Source of the DNA: Sclerodactyla briareus
Lineage: Eukaryota > Echinodermata > Holothuroidea > Dendrochirotida > Sclerodactylidae
Length of the DNA stretch: 64,000 bases
Reading direction: 5' to 3'
Assembly: GCA_026419785.1 (NCBI GenBank)
Contig: JAODTK010004887.1
Location: 102,784-166,783 of the forward strand
In this document: positions 11,976-24,419 of the stretch, piece by piece
Layout of the letters: each line of letters begins with the position of its first letter
How positions within the stretch are numbered: the stretch's first letter is position 1
Made by a program: the position numbers and the translations under genes
The notes under the pieces: model-generated
Told to the model about the DNA's origin: nothing
Database searches by the model: none
What the model saw: the letters and a program-made list of their open reading frames with translations, nothing else

Positions 11976-12384
11976 TGAATGACAGATTAGTAGCTTAAAT
12001 GACCTCTGGGGCCGTCGTCCCTACTGTAAAATTCATTGGGACTATAGCTAAACCCTCCCACCAAGTTTCGTTCAAAATCCAAAAAACTTAAAAATATTCG
12101 CAGAAAATTATCAAATTTAATTAGACACTTAATTCGCATATATCATGCCGGAATCTGATCGATCGTGTACATTCTTCATAGTTGTTATATACCCCGAACG
12201 GAATCACCAATGCATATACCGATCAAGCGATATCTTGTACACAAGCTTCCAGGCCAATGTTCATTAAATATGCAAATTTATGCAACATGAGAATGGTTCT
12301 TTTGGGCCGAAAGTGGGATGCCACATCAGCCAACTCTTCAAACCCCAGCGCACCTACACAAGAAGGTCCCCCAGCATGATGGCT

Positions 12385-12690
12385 ATTCCACGGTTCAGGA
12401 GATATCTAACCGCTCATACGGACGGAAAGAGAATGGACAGGACAGACAGACAGACAGACCAGACAGACAGACAAAACACCACAACAAAGTGACCACTATG
12501 TCTCTCCTGAAAAAAGTTCAGGCGAGACCAAAAAGGTTTCAGCATGCGGCTTTCACGGTTAAGGAGATATTGAACCGGCACATATGGACAGGACAGACAG
12601 ACAGACGGAGAACAGACACACACATAACACAACAAGTGAATACTAGTTTCATTGAAAAAAAGTTCAGGCGAGACAAAATGCTCAAAAAAA
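12385..12690. repeat. Two-copy tandem repeat (period about 150-165 bp) carrying (GACA)n microsatellite
   Basis: CACGGTT-AGGAGATAT-AACC occurs at about 12,391 and 12,554. The companion AAAAAAGTTCAGGCGAGAC occurs near 12,510 and again near 12,654. Each unit contains a (GACA)n run, at about 12,435-12,478 and 12,589-12,612. The 141-codon open frame across this region (12,318-12,743) is Asp/Arg/Gln/Thr repeats and is not a gene. Confidence 0.8.
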
Positions 12691-12889
12691 TATCAGCAGC
12701 ATCGTACCTTCGGAGGAGAACCCCCTGTACACGGTACGGATAGGGCTTCTTTTGCTCTACAAGGGTGGACAATATTGAGAGGACTTATACCCTTTCTCCT
12801 CTTCTGGTAAATGAGTTCGGAAACTATTAATCTGGATTCCATTTTAGTTTGCCACTTAGTCTATGAATAATTCAGGTTGTGCTGATCGC

Positions 12890-13640
12890 GATCGAAATTT
12901 TATATAGCCTACCTTCCCGTTCGGAGAGTAGAAAGTTGAATTGAAATCGGTCAAACATCTCTCTCCTTTTCCGTGGAAACATTGAAATTACCCCATCACC
13001 ATCAGTCCGCCGGAACTTGGGGGTTGTCTTCGACGATACCAATGAATAGACCAGCCACATTCCCAGCTCAGTAAATCAATCTTTCCATCTGCGGGAAAAT
13101 TGGTAAAATACGCCACTACATCGACGATGTCACATGTTCACACTGTTGTGAGGACCCTCAGGCTTTCACGATTAGACTACTTTAACTCGCTTCTTTCTGT
13201 AGATTCCAAGGGAAACAGAAAACGTTTGCAGAACTACAAATAAAGCTGCCAAACTATCTTCCAGAAAAAACGGCGTGTCACGCATCACCCCTCCTCAAGG
13301 AAACTACATTGGCTACCGGACCTGATCGCAGTAATTCAACTCGAACTTCTGGTCTTCAAATCGAGATGCACTAACCCCATGATACAGATCGCACGCCTAC
13401 CCACTACAACCGGTTCGCACATTCGCTCCTCTTCAGGAAATCTCCTTGTTCAACAGCGCTGTCAGTTCCAGAGCTGGCTCGGGTTCATTCTCGGCGGGGG
13501 CTGCGACAGTCTGGAACTCTTTACCACTCGAGGTACGTCTACGCCACCAAAAAATCTGCAATTAAACGATTGCTACAATCGTTCTGTACCTAGAGACTGA
13601 ATTTTCGTTGGATTCTCCTCGAGCGCTTGAACCTTTTTGG
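12890..13640 (+). pseudogene. L2/CR1-type non-LTR retrotransposon, RT C-terminal remnant
   Basis: Conceptual translation across three frames gives the ordered C-terminal landmarks of L2/CR1 reverse transcriptases. NLGVVFD lies at about 13,013-13,036 and a RHYIDD-like motif at about 13,113. SRLDYFNSLL follows at about 13,160, then ITPLLK, a leucine-rich segment, RSSSGNLLV at about 13,425, and a degraded WNSLPLEVR-like block near 13,515-13,535. The order matches the region between the RT palm and the element's stop codon in this family. The catalytic palm motifs (AFD, YADD) lie upstream and are absent, so the copy is 5'-truncated. Frame switches and in-frame stops mean it encodes nothing functional. 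The family-level call is from motif recall, not alignment. Confidence 0.85.
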
Positions 13641-13644
13641 AAAA

Positions 13645-15010
13645 AGGGCGTCATATAATATTGGTACATACATACATAGAAAGTTATGCGTGTATGAGGT
13701 CACCACCCGGGTGCTCGGCAGGCGGTCTAGCAAAACCAAGGGACTTGATCGACTCGATAAGCCCGCTCGAGCCTCGGTCGACCAAGTCGCGTGCTCTCCG
13801 AGTGAGGAATATAAGGTCCCCAACTTATCTTACCCCTCAGGTCCCGAAATATAAGTATTTAAGTCCCGGTTGTACTGACCCGAGTGTGTAGCCGAGAATC
13901 CCAGTGAGAACGCGGCGGCTGGCAATATCTTTGCAATAGATTGACTCGGATACGCCCCGCTTGGAGCTCGGCCCTCCGTGAGAAGGGGGAGGGCCCGCAA
14001 AAATGGGCGGCATGCGGGGGCAGAACGCCCTATAACAGCTACAGATGCTGGCCCGCTGAGAGTCCAACCTAATCCGTACGGTGGTAAAATCTACATGCTG
14101 GCCGCTCGACCAAGGGTCTTTACCAAGGATCCGTATCATCATGCATCAGAAGGGTTGTGGTTAAAACTATTGAATCATTTAAACAAATCAATGCCGACAT
14201 GTGAGTGCTTTATGACAGTCAAATGTGCGCACACCTGACCACTGGTGCGCGGAATAAATATCCCGCCCCGCAACAGCCCCACTTTGAATAGAATCTATGG
14301 AAGTGGTAAGTTTTGTGCGTCCAATTTAATAAATTTATTTGGAGGGGAGGGGGAGTTGGGGGGGGTGGCCGATGGAAGCATATAAATTTTCGGCATTACT
14401 GTCTGATTCTATTCCAATATGGTAGACTTGGGGGGGGGGGGGGCATTCTCATGGAGTCATCAAATTAAAGCATACAGTATTGCGTTTGTGATTTCAGTAA
14501 ATAAACTTACAGGGGATTTCGGTAGCGACTGTTGGAACTTTTTTGATAATGTTCATATAAAACTTTAGAACTATCAAGTATGGTATATATATTCATTCAA
14601 AGAAGCGTATGGTCATGAGGTTAGTCGATATCTCATGAAAAAAGAACAAAAATACCCAAGCCCTTCTCTCTGATTATTATATTTTGATGTCATAGAAGGT
14701 GTTAAAAAGTGAAGACGACGTTCGGCAGCATACTGCTGCCAGAGTATACATCTCTGTGCGGCACTTTGCCCTCTCTTTCATCTCCGTTTATTATCTCGAA
14801 AATCTGTTTTCTAAGGGGTCTACTAAACGTCCAATTTCACCCTTGATTGCTTAGAACGATCACTGAATCAATGCAGAAGGATGGTGGGGAGGGTGAAGGG
14901 ATGTGAGAAGCTGATCCAGGTCACAACGCTCGCAAAATGTCGCTTGCGGGTCCTTAATTAAAGGGCGTTTCACTACTCTTTCTCACAACAGTCGAGGCCA
15001 GGAACCGAAC
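13645..15010. other. GC-rich patch followed by G-runs; no gene recognised
   Basis: At 13,700-14,130 the DNA becomes GC-rich with overlapping open frames of 75-100 codons on both strands. None resembles a known protein. It may be the continuation of the preceding retroelement or a separate repeat. G-runs occur at 14,341-14,365 and 14,430-14,444. The remainder is AT-rich and featureless. Confidence 0.35.
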
Positions 15011-15017
15011 GTATTCT

Positions 15018-15240
15018 GGGGAAATGTCCGGGTGGGAGATGTCCCAGGGGGGAATTGCTCTGGGGGAGATTATCCCAAGGGATCGTCTGGGAGGTGGATG
15101 CCCTAGCGGGGGGGGGGGGGGGGGTGGGGTTGTCCTAGGGAAGATGTGTGAGTGGGAAATGTCCTAGGGCTGTGTGTGGGGGGGGGGGGGGTTGTGTGTG
15201 TGTGGGGGGGGGGATTGTCTGGGAGAATTGTCCGGTAAAC
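15018..15240. repeat. G-rich minisatellite, unit about 15-20 bp
   Basis: Degenerate units of the form GGG(A)GA(A/T)TTGTCC(T/C)AGGG are repeated about ten times with unit-length variation. They include uninterrupted or nearly uninterrupted G-runs at about 15,106-15,126 and 15,178-15,192. Many closely spaced G-tracts of three or more would allow G-quadruplexes on the + strand. The 61-codon Gly/Val-rich frame here is a translation artefact. Confidence 0.8.
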
Positions 15241-15479
15241 ATTCTGTCAAGCTCTAAGAGCACCAAGACAATGATTCCCCAAGTCACGGGTGATAGACAC
15301 CGGCTTCAGCTACATAGCGCAGCTATAATATAATAAGTTACAAATTCTCAATTGCCAAATGTTGTTATCTAATTCTCGATAGGTGCCGTCCGGACTTCTG
15401 GACTCTTTGGGAATGCTACGACACTTCGCCACGGGTCGGTTGAGGGGTGTCGGGAGAGGTCAAATTCTGAGGAAGCTTG

Positions 15480-16560
15480 TTAACAAGATATCATAAGCAA
15501 ACTTCATACGAAATTTCAGCTTGATCGGACTAGGCATATGAATTTACTGTGTTCACAAGGTTTTTCAAACTTTGACCTACCAAGTATGAGCTGGATCCGT
15601 CCAGGTGGGTCAAGCTATCGTGATTACAAGCAAACATTTATGTGAAAAAAATTCCCCCGCTCTCCCCATTTTTTTGATCTACACAAATAAAATAGGGATT
15701 TTGTACTCCCCATGTGACAAACTGCTATCAATTTCCGCGTGACTGGGGCGAGCATTTCGAACTTATCGGGTTCACAAAAATATTTTCAGACATCGAGCTA
15801 TGTTCACCCCAGATGACCTTTGATTGGATCCCAAAACAATTGTGCTCTTGCATTCTTCATGTGGTAACCCACATTACAAGGATGAGCTTGATCCATACAG
15901 GTGGGGTCAAGTTATTGTGTTCACAAGCTGGAATTTGGCCAGAATATCCATTTTCAAAATTTTCCTATTTTCGAAAACGATATAGGGTTGTTCTCCACCA
16001 AAAAATTGCATACTAAATTTCAGGGTGATAGGACCAAGCATCTTATACCGTACTTATCTCGTTCACAAGGTTCTTCAGACATTGACCTATGTTGACTCAA
16101 CTGAGCTTGCCTGGACCCCGTTCGTTCGATCGGGTTTATGAAATCAATGGGGACCTACATAACAAGGTCGAGCTCGATCCACCCAGGTAAATTTTGGCTT
16201 GTGAACGCGACAACTTCAGTTGTCGCGTTCACAAGCCAAAATTTACCAAATTATCAATTCTTTGCAATTCCGTAAATTCTCACTCAAACATGACTCCCAA
16301 TCCTCACTTAGAACAACAGGTTTTGTACTCTCCGTGGAATAGCTGTATACCAAATTTCGGCTTTATCGAACTGAGCATTCTGAATTTATCGTGTTCACAA
16401 AGTGCCCATACTTTGACCTCGGATGACCTCAGAGACCTCTGGACCTGACCCGGAAACAACATGAATTATTCAATCATTATGGAAAACCACATACCGAGTG
16501 TGAGGGTTCATCTATCAAGGTGGGGTCGAGTTATTGTGTCAAAATTCATAGGCCGTCGCA
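15480..16560. repeat. Array of four diverged modules, about 220-325 bp each
   Basis: Each module contains the same ordered words: TACTCNCCATGTG, CCAAATTTC-GC-TGATCG, ATTTATCGTGTTCACAAGG, TTTGACCT, GAGCT-GATCCA-CCAGGTGGG, and TCGAGTTATTGTGTTCACAAGC. The TTCACAA(G) landmark recurs at about 15,554, 15,772, 16,066 and 16,395. Related single modules lie at 34,090-34,640 and 57,115-57,250. There is no conserved reading frame. The array probably arose by tandem duplication of an interspersed repeat. Confidence 0.75.
16186..16247. repeat. Perfect 30-bp inverted repeat with 2-bp loop
   Basis: The left arm, 16,186-16,215, begins GGTAAATTTTGGCTTG. The right arm, 16,218-16,247, is its exact reverse complement and ends CAAGCCAAAATTTACC. 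Only TC separates the arms. The right arm is the expected module sequence at this place (GTTCACAAGCCAAAATTT). The left arm replaces the usual GGTGGGGTCGAG segment, so the palindrome looks like a local inverted copy inserted within one module. Confidence 0.97.
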
Positions 16561-16889
16561 TACATAGAACAGACATATATTCAAATCAAAATTCTACAGC
16601 CCTAAATGTTATTTTAGAACGACCGTTTTACAAGAATCGTCGTTGATTCGCTTCCGTCATACTTTATTGTTCGGCAATTTCAATTGGATGGACCGGACAC
16701 CCAGACAGTTTCAACTGTTTACAGAGCCGGATGTACGGCGCCATGATGTGCGCTAGCCCTACTTTCGTTTCCCACTGAGAAAGCGATCGCCTCGAAAGAG
16801 CTTGGACGGCGCAGGCCAGGGTCTGATGAATAATCTTTTGGCAAGGCCCAGGCTGTGCCGCTCTCTGCAATCGAGGGAAGGGGGGGGGA

Positions 16890-17500
16890 GGAGGTTAAGC
16901 CTATTTTTTGTATGCTACGCGTCAACTGTGGTGGCGCCGAATTGTGACGAATAAATATAGATTAGTTCTTCATAGAGCTTTTCTTGAGATATTAAATTTC
17001 GAAAATTTATGGTCAATTTTAGAGGATGTGCTTAGTATAAGGACGGGAAGTACCGTTACTGTTCCTAAGACCCGGGAAGTGCCGTCTCCGGCCAGATGGG
17101 ACTCGAATTAAGGTTCAACATTTTCTGATACCCTGGCATCATGATAGGGCCTTAATTGTAAGGAATGAACAAAGATCAGTTCCTCTTTCTTGAAATATAC
17201 ATTCCTGAAACTATGCCAATTTGGGAACGTGGCGTACTGCCATACGGCCGGGAAGTGGTTATTCCTGCAATGTGGGGGTTACCGTGAAACGAAAAATTTC
17301 CTTGTACGCTACGCGCAACCGATTGGTGGCCCGAAAATTGTAGGAAAGGAAACATCGATTCAGTTCTTTCGAGAATGTTTCTAAATAAGTAATTTCGGGA
17401 AGGAGAATTATTTGCCATTTTTAGGGATGTGGCTTACAGCCATACTGCCGGGAAAGTGCCGTTTTCCTGCAATCTATCGGGTCGGTCAAAAAACGAAAAA
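16890..17500. repeat. Tandem repeat, unit about 200 bp, about three copies
   Basis: GGGAAGT(A/G)(C/G)-GTT---CCTGCAAT landmarks recur at about 17,045, 17,250 and 17,450. The TGTA(T/C)GCTACGCG-CAAC...GGTGGC-CCGAA(A/T)TTG block recurs at about 16,908 and 17,305. The middle unit is disrupted by about 100 bp of other sequence near 17,080-17,165. No coding function is suggested. Confidence 0.7.
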
Positions 17501-17504
17501 TTTC

Positions 17505-20500
17505 ACGCAAGCGCAACCCATGGTGGCACTTAGAGGAGTACATGGTCATGAAACTCATTTTCAAATGACTCAGATGAAGAGAAAAAAAGACACTGTCAAA
17601 ACCCCCAACAACCCAAATTTGGAAGTTCTAACATGTTCCCTTGTTGAGCTATAGGCTATCATTTTACTTGACTGAATTTCACGGTAACTGATGACGTCAC
17701 CGGAAGTAACGAGGCAAAAGTCGCCTATGATTACAAAGTAAAGGCTGATAGTTATTCACCCATTAGAGCAGAAAAATATTAGGTAATATTCAGAGTTGAA
17801 ATTAATGAAAATTATTCTTTCATATATTGTGGGAAAAAGTTATAAGTTTCAATCAGATCCCATGTTAGCTCTTTGTCACAGGTTGGCAAAAATACATGTT
17901 TTCGATGGGCTCCCGTAATAACACCTGAACCACAGCCCCCGGGTCACCGTTATATACTTCCCGTGACGTCACGGAAGCCCGATTGCGCAATAGCAGATTT
18001 GCCTTTGTTCCCCACTGGATCGTTGAAATTCTCGATGAGGTTTGAGTTCCTAATAAGTGAATATACTAGATACAAGACGCCAAAATAGCAGAAGTTATGT
18101 TTACATGATAATTGTATTCAACCCACTGATCGCCCGCTCATACCTTTCCCATTAAAATACCTTCCCAAAGTCTCGGCTTTAAATAGAGATTGAGATACCG
18201 TTAGCGTAGGTCAGGCAGGATACTCAAATGAGGCTCACAAAGACACGTCGACGAAAACACAGGTGACCTCGATGGAGGCCTCGTCCTCGCCCGTAGTTGA
18301 AGGTTATACGATATGAAGAATACCGATCGGGGGACGGGGCAATGCTGCTGAAATCGAATCCTTCACATGGAAGCAGCAGCAGCATTACTCGCACCGACTG
18401 AATCCGCAGTAACTGAAGCTGCAAACACCAGTGTTGCGGTTGCAAAAAACCTAACAATAGGGACTTTGCGAAGAGGTGCATCCAACGATGCGCTATCTTC
18501 AAAGCGTAATCACACATGAATCCAACCGTCCATGCAATATCACCTATCGCGGAGTTCGTCGAATGTGAGGTAGAATAAAAGCTTAGAGAGTTACATGGGG
18601 TACCTGGGTTTGACGTACTGCAGCGGCGTCAATCCGTCTTCGAAAAGGGGGGAGCCGGGCCGGGTGCAGGGGGGGGGGTGGGGTGGGGGGGGGGGGGGAA
18701 CGCGATACACTATCTAGCGGGAGTTTTGAGAAATAAGGCCTCCTCGATGCCAGGAAATGGCACTCCTGCGTCCCCCTTGACCTACTTACAGGGCTGACGC
18801 AATGTGGTCCAGCTATATTTTTTTAGAGGCGATAGGCATCGAGATGGTGGGCTTTTCATATTTATTCCAAAAATTAACCAAAATCTAAGAGGCTTAAATT
18901 TCATTGAGTTCAGTAGGCCTACAGTACTATGGAAAAAAACCACAAGTGATTTCCCACCATTTTGGGGGCAATTGATGAAAAATGGGGCACTCAGTAAATA
19001 TTTGGGTGAACATTTGTTTCGCTTCACCCTGACTCGGAGTTCTCCATTCTTCGTCCGAATTATGGTCACTCGCACTACTCGAGATCTCGAAGTCGATCCA
19101 ACTTGATTATATGCACTGACTCGGCTGCCTGTGAGGATGGGTTTACCCTAAACGTAGTTGCCCTATGCCACTGACTGTTACGGTCTGACTATATGGCAGG
19201 GAACTTTAACCCAATATCAAACAATATGTCCCTTCTTGCAATAAGATACTCCAAGCAGGTTGGTTAGAAGTTTACAGGAATGCGAGTATGCGGTGTTTGT
19301 TTCTGTACTAGCTAGAACGAATATGTCAAAGTTTATGAGTGCCACAACCAGACAAGAAATCGTGGGGTCAAGACATGTCAACACGCTTAAAAGTCTTCAT
19401 ACAAAAGGGCGTCCGCGCTGTCAACAGAGAAGTGAATTAGAGAGCAACATGAACGCTCTAAGGACCCCAATATTCTTTAGAATTTGGACTTGATTAGGAC
19501 AAACGTGTGAACAGTTTCATATGTCAAGCGATAAACGATGACTGGAGACAAACTATAATCTGTAGGCTCCGCAGTTGCACGGACGGCTAGAATGACGCCA
19601 CCTACTGATTCGGACGCATTACAATTGGTTAATTTGGGTATAACTCTAATCTCAATTCGAAGATGTCGGTAAAAGTTACCAGTTGTTAATTAAAGTTTGA
19701 AAACGTGAGGAAGAATACTGTTAAGAGTGGGTCGGGCTAGAAGTAACTAAGGGTAAATCGTCAAAGGATGATAATACATCAATCTAAAACCATAGTATTG
19801 TTTTGACTGAGTCGTTATGAATTAAGTTCTTTGAACGTTTAAAAGAATACATATATTTACAGTATTCTACAGGGAAGGGTGGAAAAACTAATGATAGTAT
19901 ACTTGGGCATTTCCCAATCGTAGATGAAAACAAAACATATTTTGCTCATTGCAACAGCATGCGCCATAGCGACGATTTAAGCGGTCAAAATAAGTGAATT
20001 GGAACAGTGCCATGACATGTATGAATGTCAGCGAGAAGTGGGGTGTGAATTAACTAGGGCGAAAGGTTTCTGGGCTCAGCCGCTAGCGAAGGAAGTCAAT
20101 TTATACCGTGGAGTCAATGGGCCGGCTATCCTTTGCAATTCAGCTAGAAATGTTTAACTTGATTTCACAGGCCCTTGTGAATAGTTGATCACTCACGATG
20201 GCCTATGCTATTTTCTTTCTAAATTCGAAGATTAGTGAAGGATTGATTCCAGAATTCAGAAAACGTACGTAGGCACTGAGGCAGAATTTTCTCTTCGTAA
20301 AATTCGAAAAAGTCGAAAACTTAATCGCACAGCCCAAAGCAAATGCGCGCTGGAAGCGTGTGAAAATTTTCGCGCATTCAACTCGGGCCATTCAATGAAA
20401 ATTGGCCTATTTAAGATTTTTCGCCCCTCATCTGTTGCCAAAATGCTTCAATTCCCGCGCCTAAATGGACAATCACAAGAGGTCATGCGACCTCATGGTC

Positions 20501-23500
20501 AAAAAGTGACAGGGGGCGAGGGGCACTATGCTATATTTTCCCCCCCTCTCTTCGAAAGTGGGGGACCTGTCCCCCCCCCCCTCCTCACAGATTGACCTCC
20601 ATGCCCTCTGTGTGCGGGGCCGGGTGGTCCCTGGAAACTTCGTCTTCCACTACAATCTAGCAAAATATGGTGCATTCACAGTCATCATATTCCGCTGTAA
20701 TATCAGGACAGAGGACATCGTTATTCCAAACTGATTTTATCAGCCAAATATACTTGCGTGTTGTGTGGGCGTCGTATAACGTCTCCGGCGGACATTTCGG
20801 TTGTCAAATTTTGTGTAACAAACTCCTACATTCGAACAACGATCAAAATTATTTGTATCCGAGACGTTCGAGGAATTGAAATCACACAATTTAGTTGGAA
20901 ATCCATATTCCGGCATTTTGCCATTCACTGTGTATTATGTTTGTGGTTCGGGAATGGGTTTTAGGGTTAGTGTAGGCACACCACAGGGCAGTCCTTCTTC
21001 CAAGGACAATGCGAATCGACCCGACTATCCGAGAAAACACCATCGATTTATTCCCCTATCATTGCTCCGCCAAGTGTAATTACATATTTGACGATTTCTA
21101 CGTCTACGCAACCCACATATAAGGTGGCACATAGGTAGTAGCTTGAAGATTCATCCGCCAAAGTTCGTTTCATAATATTATTTGGGAATACATCTGCTGC
21201 TTGTGGGACGTAAATGCCGGAATATACTCCGACTTTACGTGAAAAGGGGGTTAGTCAAATTAACACACTGGAAAATTAAATGGAAATCGGTCCCACTTTT
21301 GGCTTTTGAAAATTCATGGACTAGAATAGGCCCTCGTCAAGTGTCTGTCGGAAAATTGAGCTGGAAATATGAAGATCTAAATAGACGCCCCTAATAGCTC
21401 AAATCACGTGCATGGTACAACGAATTGCACATCGTTGGAATTGGTGGACTCTCTGCTTCACAGCGTGTAATTACGATTTTCAAGGTAAAACGCTTGCAGT
21501 GCCTGGATGGCTGAGAACGAACCCAATTTAATGTATAAAGTCCATTGGGGAATTAATGGGCTTTGTTCCTCCTATAAGAAGCTACAGGTTTTCAACAAGC
21601 CTGTTTTAGAACACTATACAATACTTTCCTAAGCAACTTCCGCACACTGCTTGAAGGTTGTTTCCAATATTTAATCTATCTAGCGTGGGAATACACCCAC
21701 GATCTCCTTTTTGTCTCTTCAATTTACCACATTGGTTTCTTGATCATTCAATATGCATCACTTGTTTCAGCGTTGATTGCAATTGCCACCGTCCATCATT
21801 CGAAGTCACCGGCCCGATAGAACTGTTCAAACTCTAATTTACAGAATCTTCGAGATCGTTAATATAGCCAAGAGAGTGAGGGACCAAAATCCGAGTCTTG
21901 TGAGAAGCACACGGTGCATGACCCGGAGCACGATTTCGTGTTAATATTGGTGTGGGGGGGGTATGAGGGTAATTTTTACCAACCTATCTGTTGACGCGTG
22001 GCTACTAGAAATTCCTCGTTTAACTAACTGGGCCCGCCGAGATTGCAGGAAACGGTAATTCCCGGCGGTTGTGACAGTGAAGCAACTCCCAAAATTAAGG
22101 GAATTTCGCCAATTTTTTTTTTTTTTTTTTTTTTTTGGGGGTGGGGGGGGGGGGATTTTGGCTTTCCCCCAACATAACAATGCCCTGATTAGAGATAATG
22201 GGGCTCGGCCTTGTGGTTATGGCCGATAACTGTACCTATGATTTATAATTTTTCACGCAGTCCTGCGAATTAAAGGGTGACGTGTCCCCCCCCCCCCGTC
22301 CCCGGGATCTCCGCCCATGCAGGTGACTCTGCCTTGTGGGAATAACGCACCATTAATGACAACTCTCTGCTCCCTACTGGGTGGAAGACCACTCGAATCC
22401 ACATCAGGACATTGCCGGTAAAAACCAACGTACCAGGGCCGTTTATAGGAAAACCTTGTGAAAAGATTTCTGAAAGACCATGAAAAAATGGACAATCAAA
22501 CATTTTAAACTGCTGTCAATGGAACCATAGCATCTTCTATGAATTTTCAGTAGATTTAGATAATAATAATGAAGATATAATATTACAAAACAAAAAAAAA
22601 AAATTGGAACATGAACCATATTATGTTTTGGCGACCACTACCTTGAACGCCTGACCTGTCCGAGCCTAACAGCGTCCTACTTCTGGCACTCAGATACGAC
22701 TTTTCTTATGTGCAATTCTATTATTCTCTGAGGGTTCCACACCCACCCTTGTTTCTTACTTGCAGATATGGGACTGCTTAGTTCACTCCACCCATTTTTC
22801 ACTGACTTACCCCTTCCCTCTCCATAGTGAAGTTGTCGAGATTATCAGTAGGACTTCATCATGGAGAGGGTGCTTTTTAGTCACCGTAACCAGGAGGCAT
22901 GTACTAACCTCGCGGATGTCAGTGGCATCTAACAAACCGAATTAGAACCCCCTTCCTTGAGAAAATGGCCAAGCTACCAATCACGTCCCGCTCGATTAGT
23001 TTATGTCGGGGCCCTCCAGGCTTCTTCCTTCTCGATGACCCTTAACAGCGTTGTCGTTGAATGTGTGCTTGCATCACTTCACGTGTGCCATATTTCAAGA
23101 CTTCTTTCGATCGCGGGTTTTCCGTGCTCGGAGCGCGATAAGGTCATCGATATCTCTGGATGTCATCGAGTAGAAAGTAGAACTGAGCCTATGCATAGAA
23201 ATGGTTTCTTGCTCCTCTGGAATGTTTCTTGTCTGCCACGACAGAAGTAGCACTGCCTTAATGGTTGTTATTCCTTTTAGATTGGAGGTCCAATAGTTAC
23301 CATCATAGCACCGTCGAGCTATACTGAAGTTCAATTCAGCCTTTGCAATATTGAAGAAAATAAGCACCACTGATATTGAAAATGATTGCTCGTCGATACC
23401 TCAAAAGAGAACTTCAGTTGAAAATACAGTACTATCTCGGAGAAAATGGTGACATTTTGCTGATTCCAAAAAGAAGCCGACCGCCTGTAACAAATATATT

Positions 23501-24270
23501 CTTTCCCCCACAGGTTACCACCTGTTTTCCACAAAATACGAATTTTTACCTATACTATCAAGTCAACAGATTTTTTTTTCAATTGTAGTTTTCTATATCA
23601 AAAAAAGTCAATGCCCGAGATAACGCACCGTATGGGTAGCTTCGTTGCTGGAAAGGAGGATATGGAAATAAAGGCTGATGGAACTTTTGTTCTTTGTGTA
23701 AAGGTGTGCATGTATTGGGAAGTAATCTCCTCCGCCTGGGGCGTCAACGTTCACACGTTAATCGTTATATGCTTTACTTTAGATTATTGATCGATGATAC
23801 CTTTAAGCATACACGTCCTACAACATTTGTATGAGAGCTCCTCCTCCTCCTCCTCCATTAGATGCTAGATATCCCTCATTTGGGCAGCATCGTTGCCATG
23901 AAAAGGTTTATTTGATCATGCACCATAGAACCAACACAGGCAAACTCAGAACCTGAACAAAGTAACCTAAAGAATGAAGAAAGAGAGGATACCCAGCACT
24001 GCGTATTTATAGCTGTATTGCGAGAGCAGAATGCAGACAAAGCGGTCACAAACTGCACCAAAAGCATTCCCACCGGCTGTTGGAGAACGTTCAGGCTGTA
24101 GGTATAAATTATAAGCAACCCTCCTCATCCATATATCCATATATATCCAGCTCATATATATGTTTCGAAAACAAGAAATGATTATCGGTTTAGAAGCAGT
24201 CACACGTGGTCACTTATGACCCAGGTTTCAATTACAGTGATGAAATTGAAATAGTCTCGGAATATGATAT
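17505..24270. other. Long stretch without a recognised gene
   Basis: Landmarks are two TGACGTCA (CRE-type) palindromes near 17,692 and 17,964, and G-runs at 18,658-18,700. A C-run near 20,540-20,585 includes a GGGGGACCTGTCCCCC palindrome. An adjoining T-run and G-run lie at 22,110-22,155, and a (CTC)n run at 23,838-23,856. ORFs are all under 100 codons and overlap on both strands. A VGTPQGSPSS translation near 20,970 and a Cys-rich one near 18,420 were considered and set aside. I see no RNA gene. Confidence 0.35.
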
Positions 24271-24271
24271 C

Positions 24272-24415
24272 TTCCTATCTTCTATCTATCTAATCTTATC
24301 TATCTGATCTATCTATCTATTCTATCTTTCTATCTATTATCTACCTATCTATCTATCTATTCTATCTATCTATCTATCTATACTACTATCTATCTATCTA
24401 TCCTATCTCTCTAAC
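24272..24415. repeat. (CTAT)n microsatellite
   Basis: Interrupted CTAT/TATC tetranucleotide array about 145 bp long. Confidence 0.95.
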
Positions 24416-24419
24416 CACC

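Noticed and set aside
12318..12743. 141-codon ORF
   Set aside because: Its length comes from the stop-free (GACA)n microsatellite and the two-copy tandem repeat; the translation is Asp/Arg/Gln/Thr repeats.
18360..18520. Cys-rich translation resembling a gag zinc knuckle
   Set aside because: Cysteine spacing does not fit C-x2-C-x4-H-x4-C and no gag, protease or RT follows.
20945..21020. Translation VGTPQGSPSS resembling an RT GVPQGSPLSP motif
   Set aside because: No other RT motif lies on either side in any frame; a single short match is not enough.
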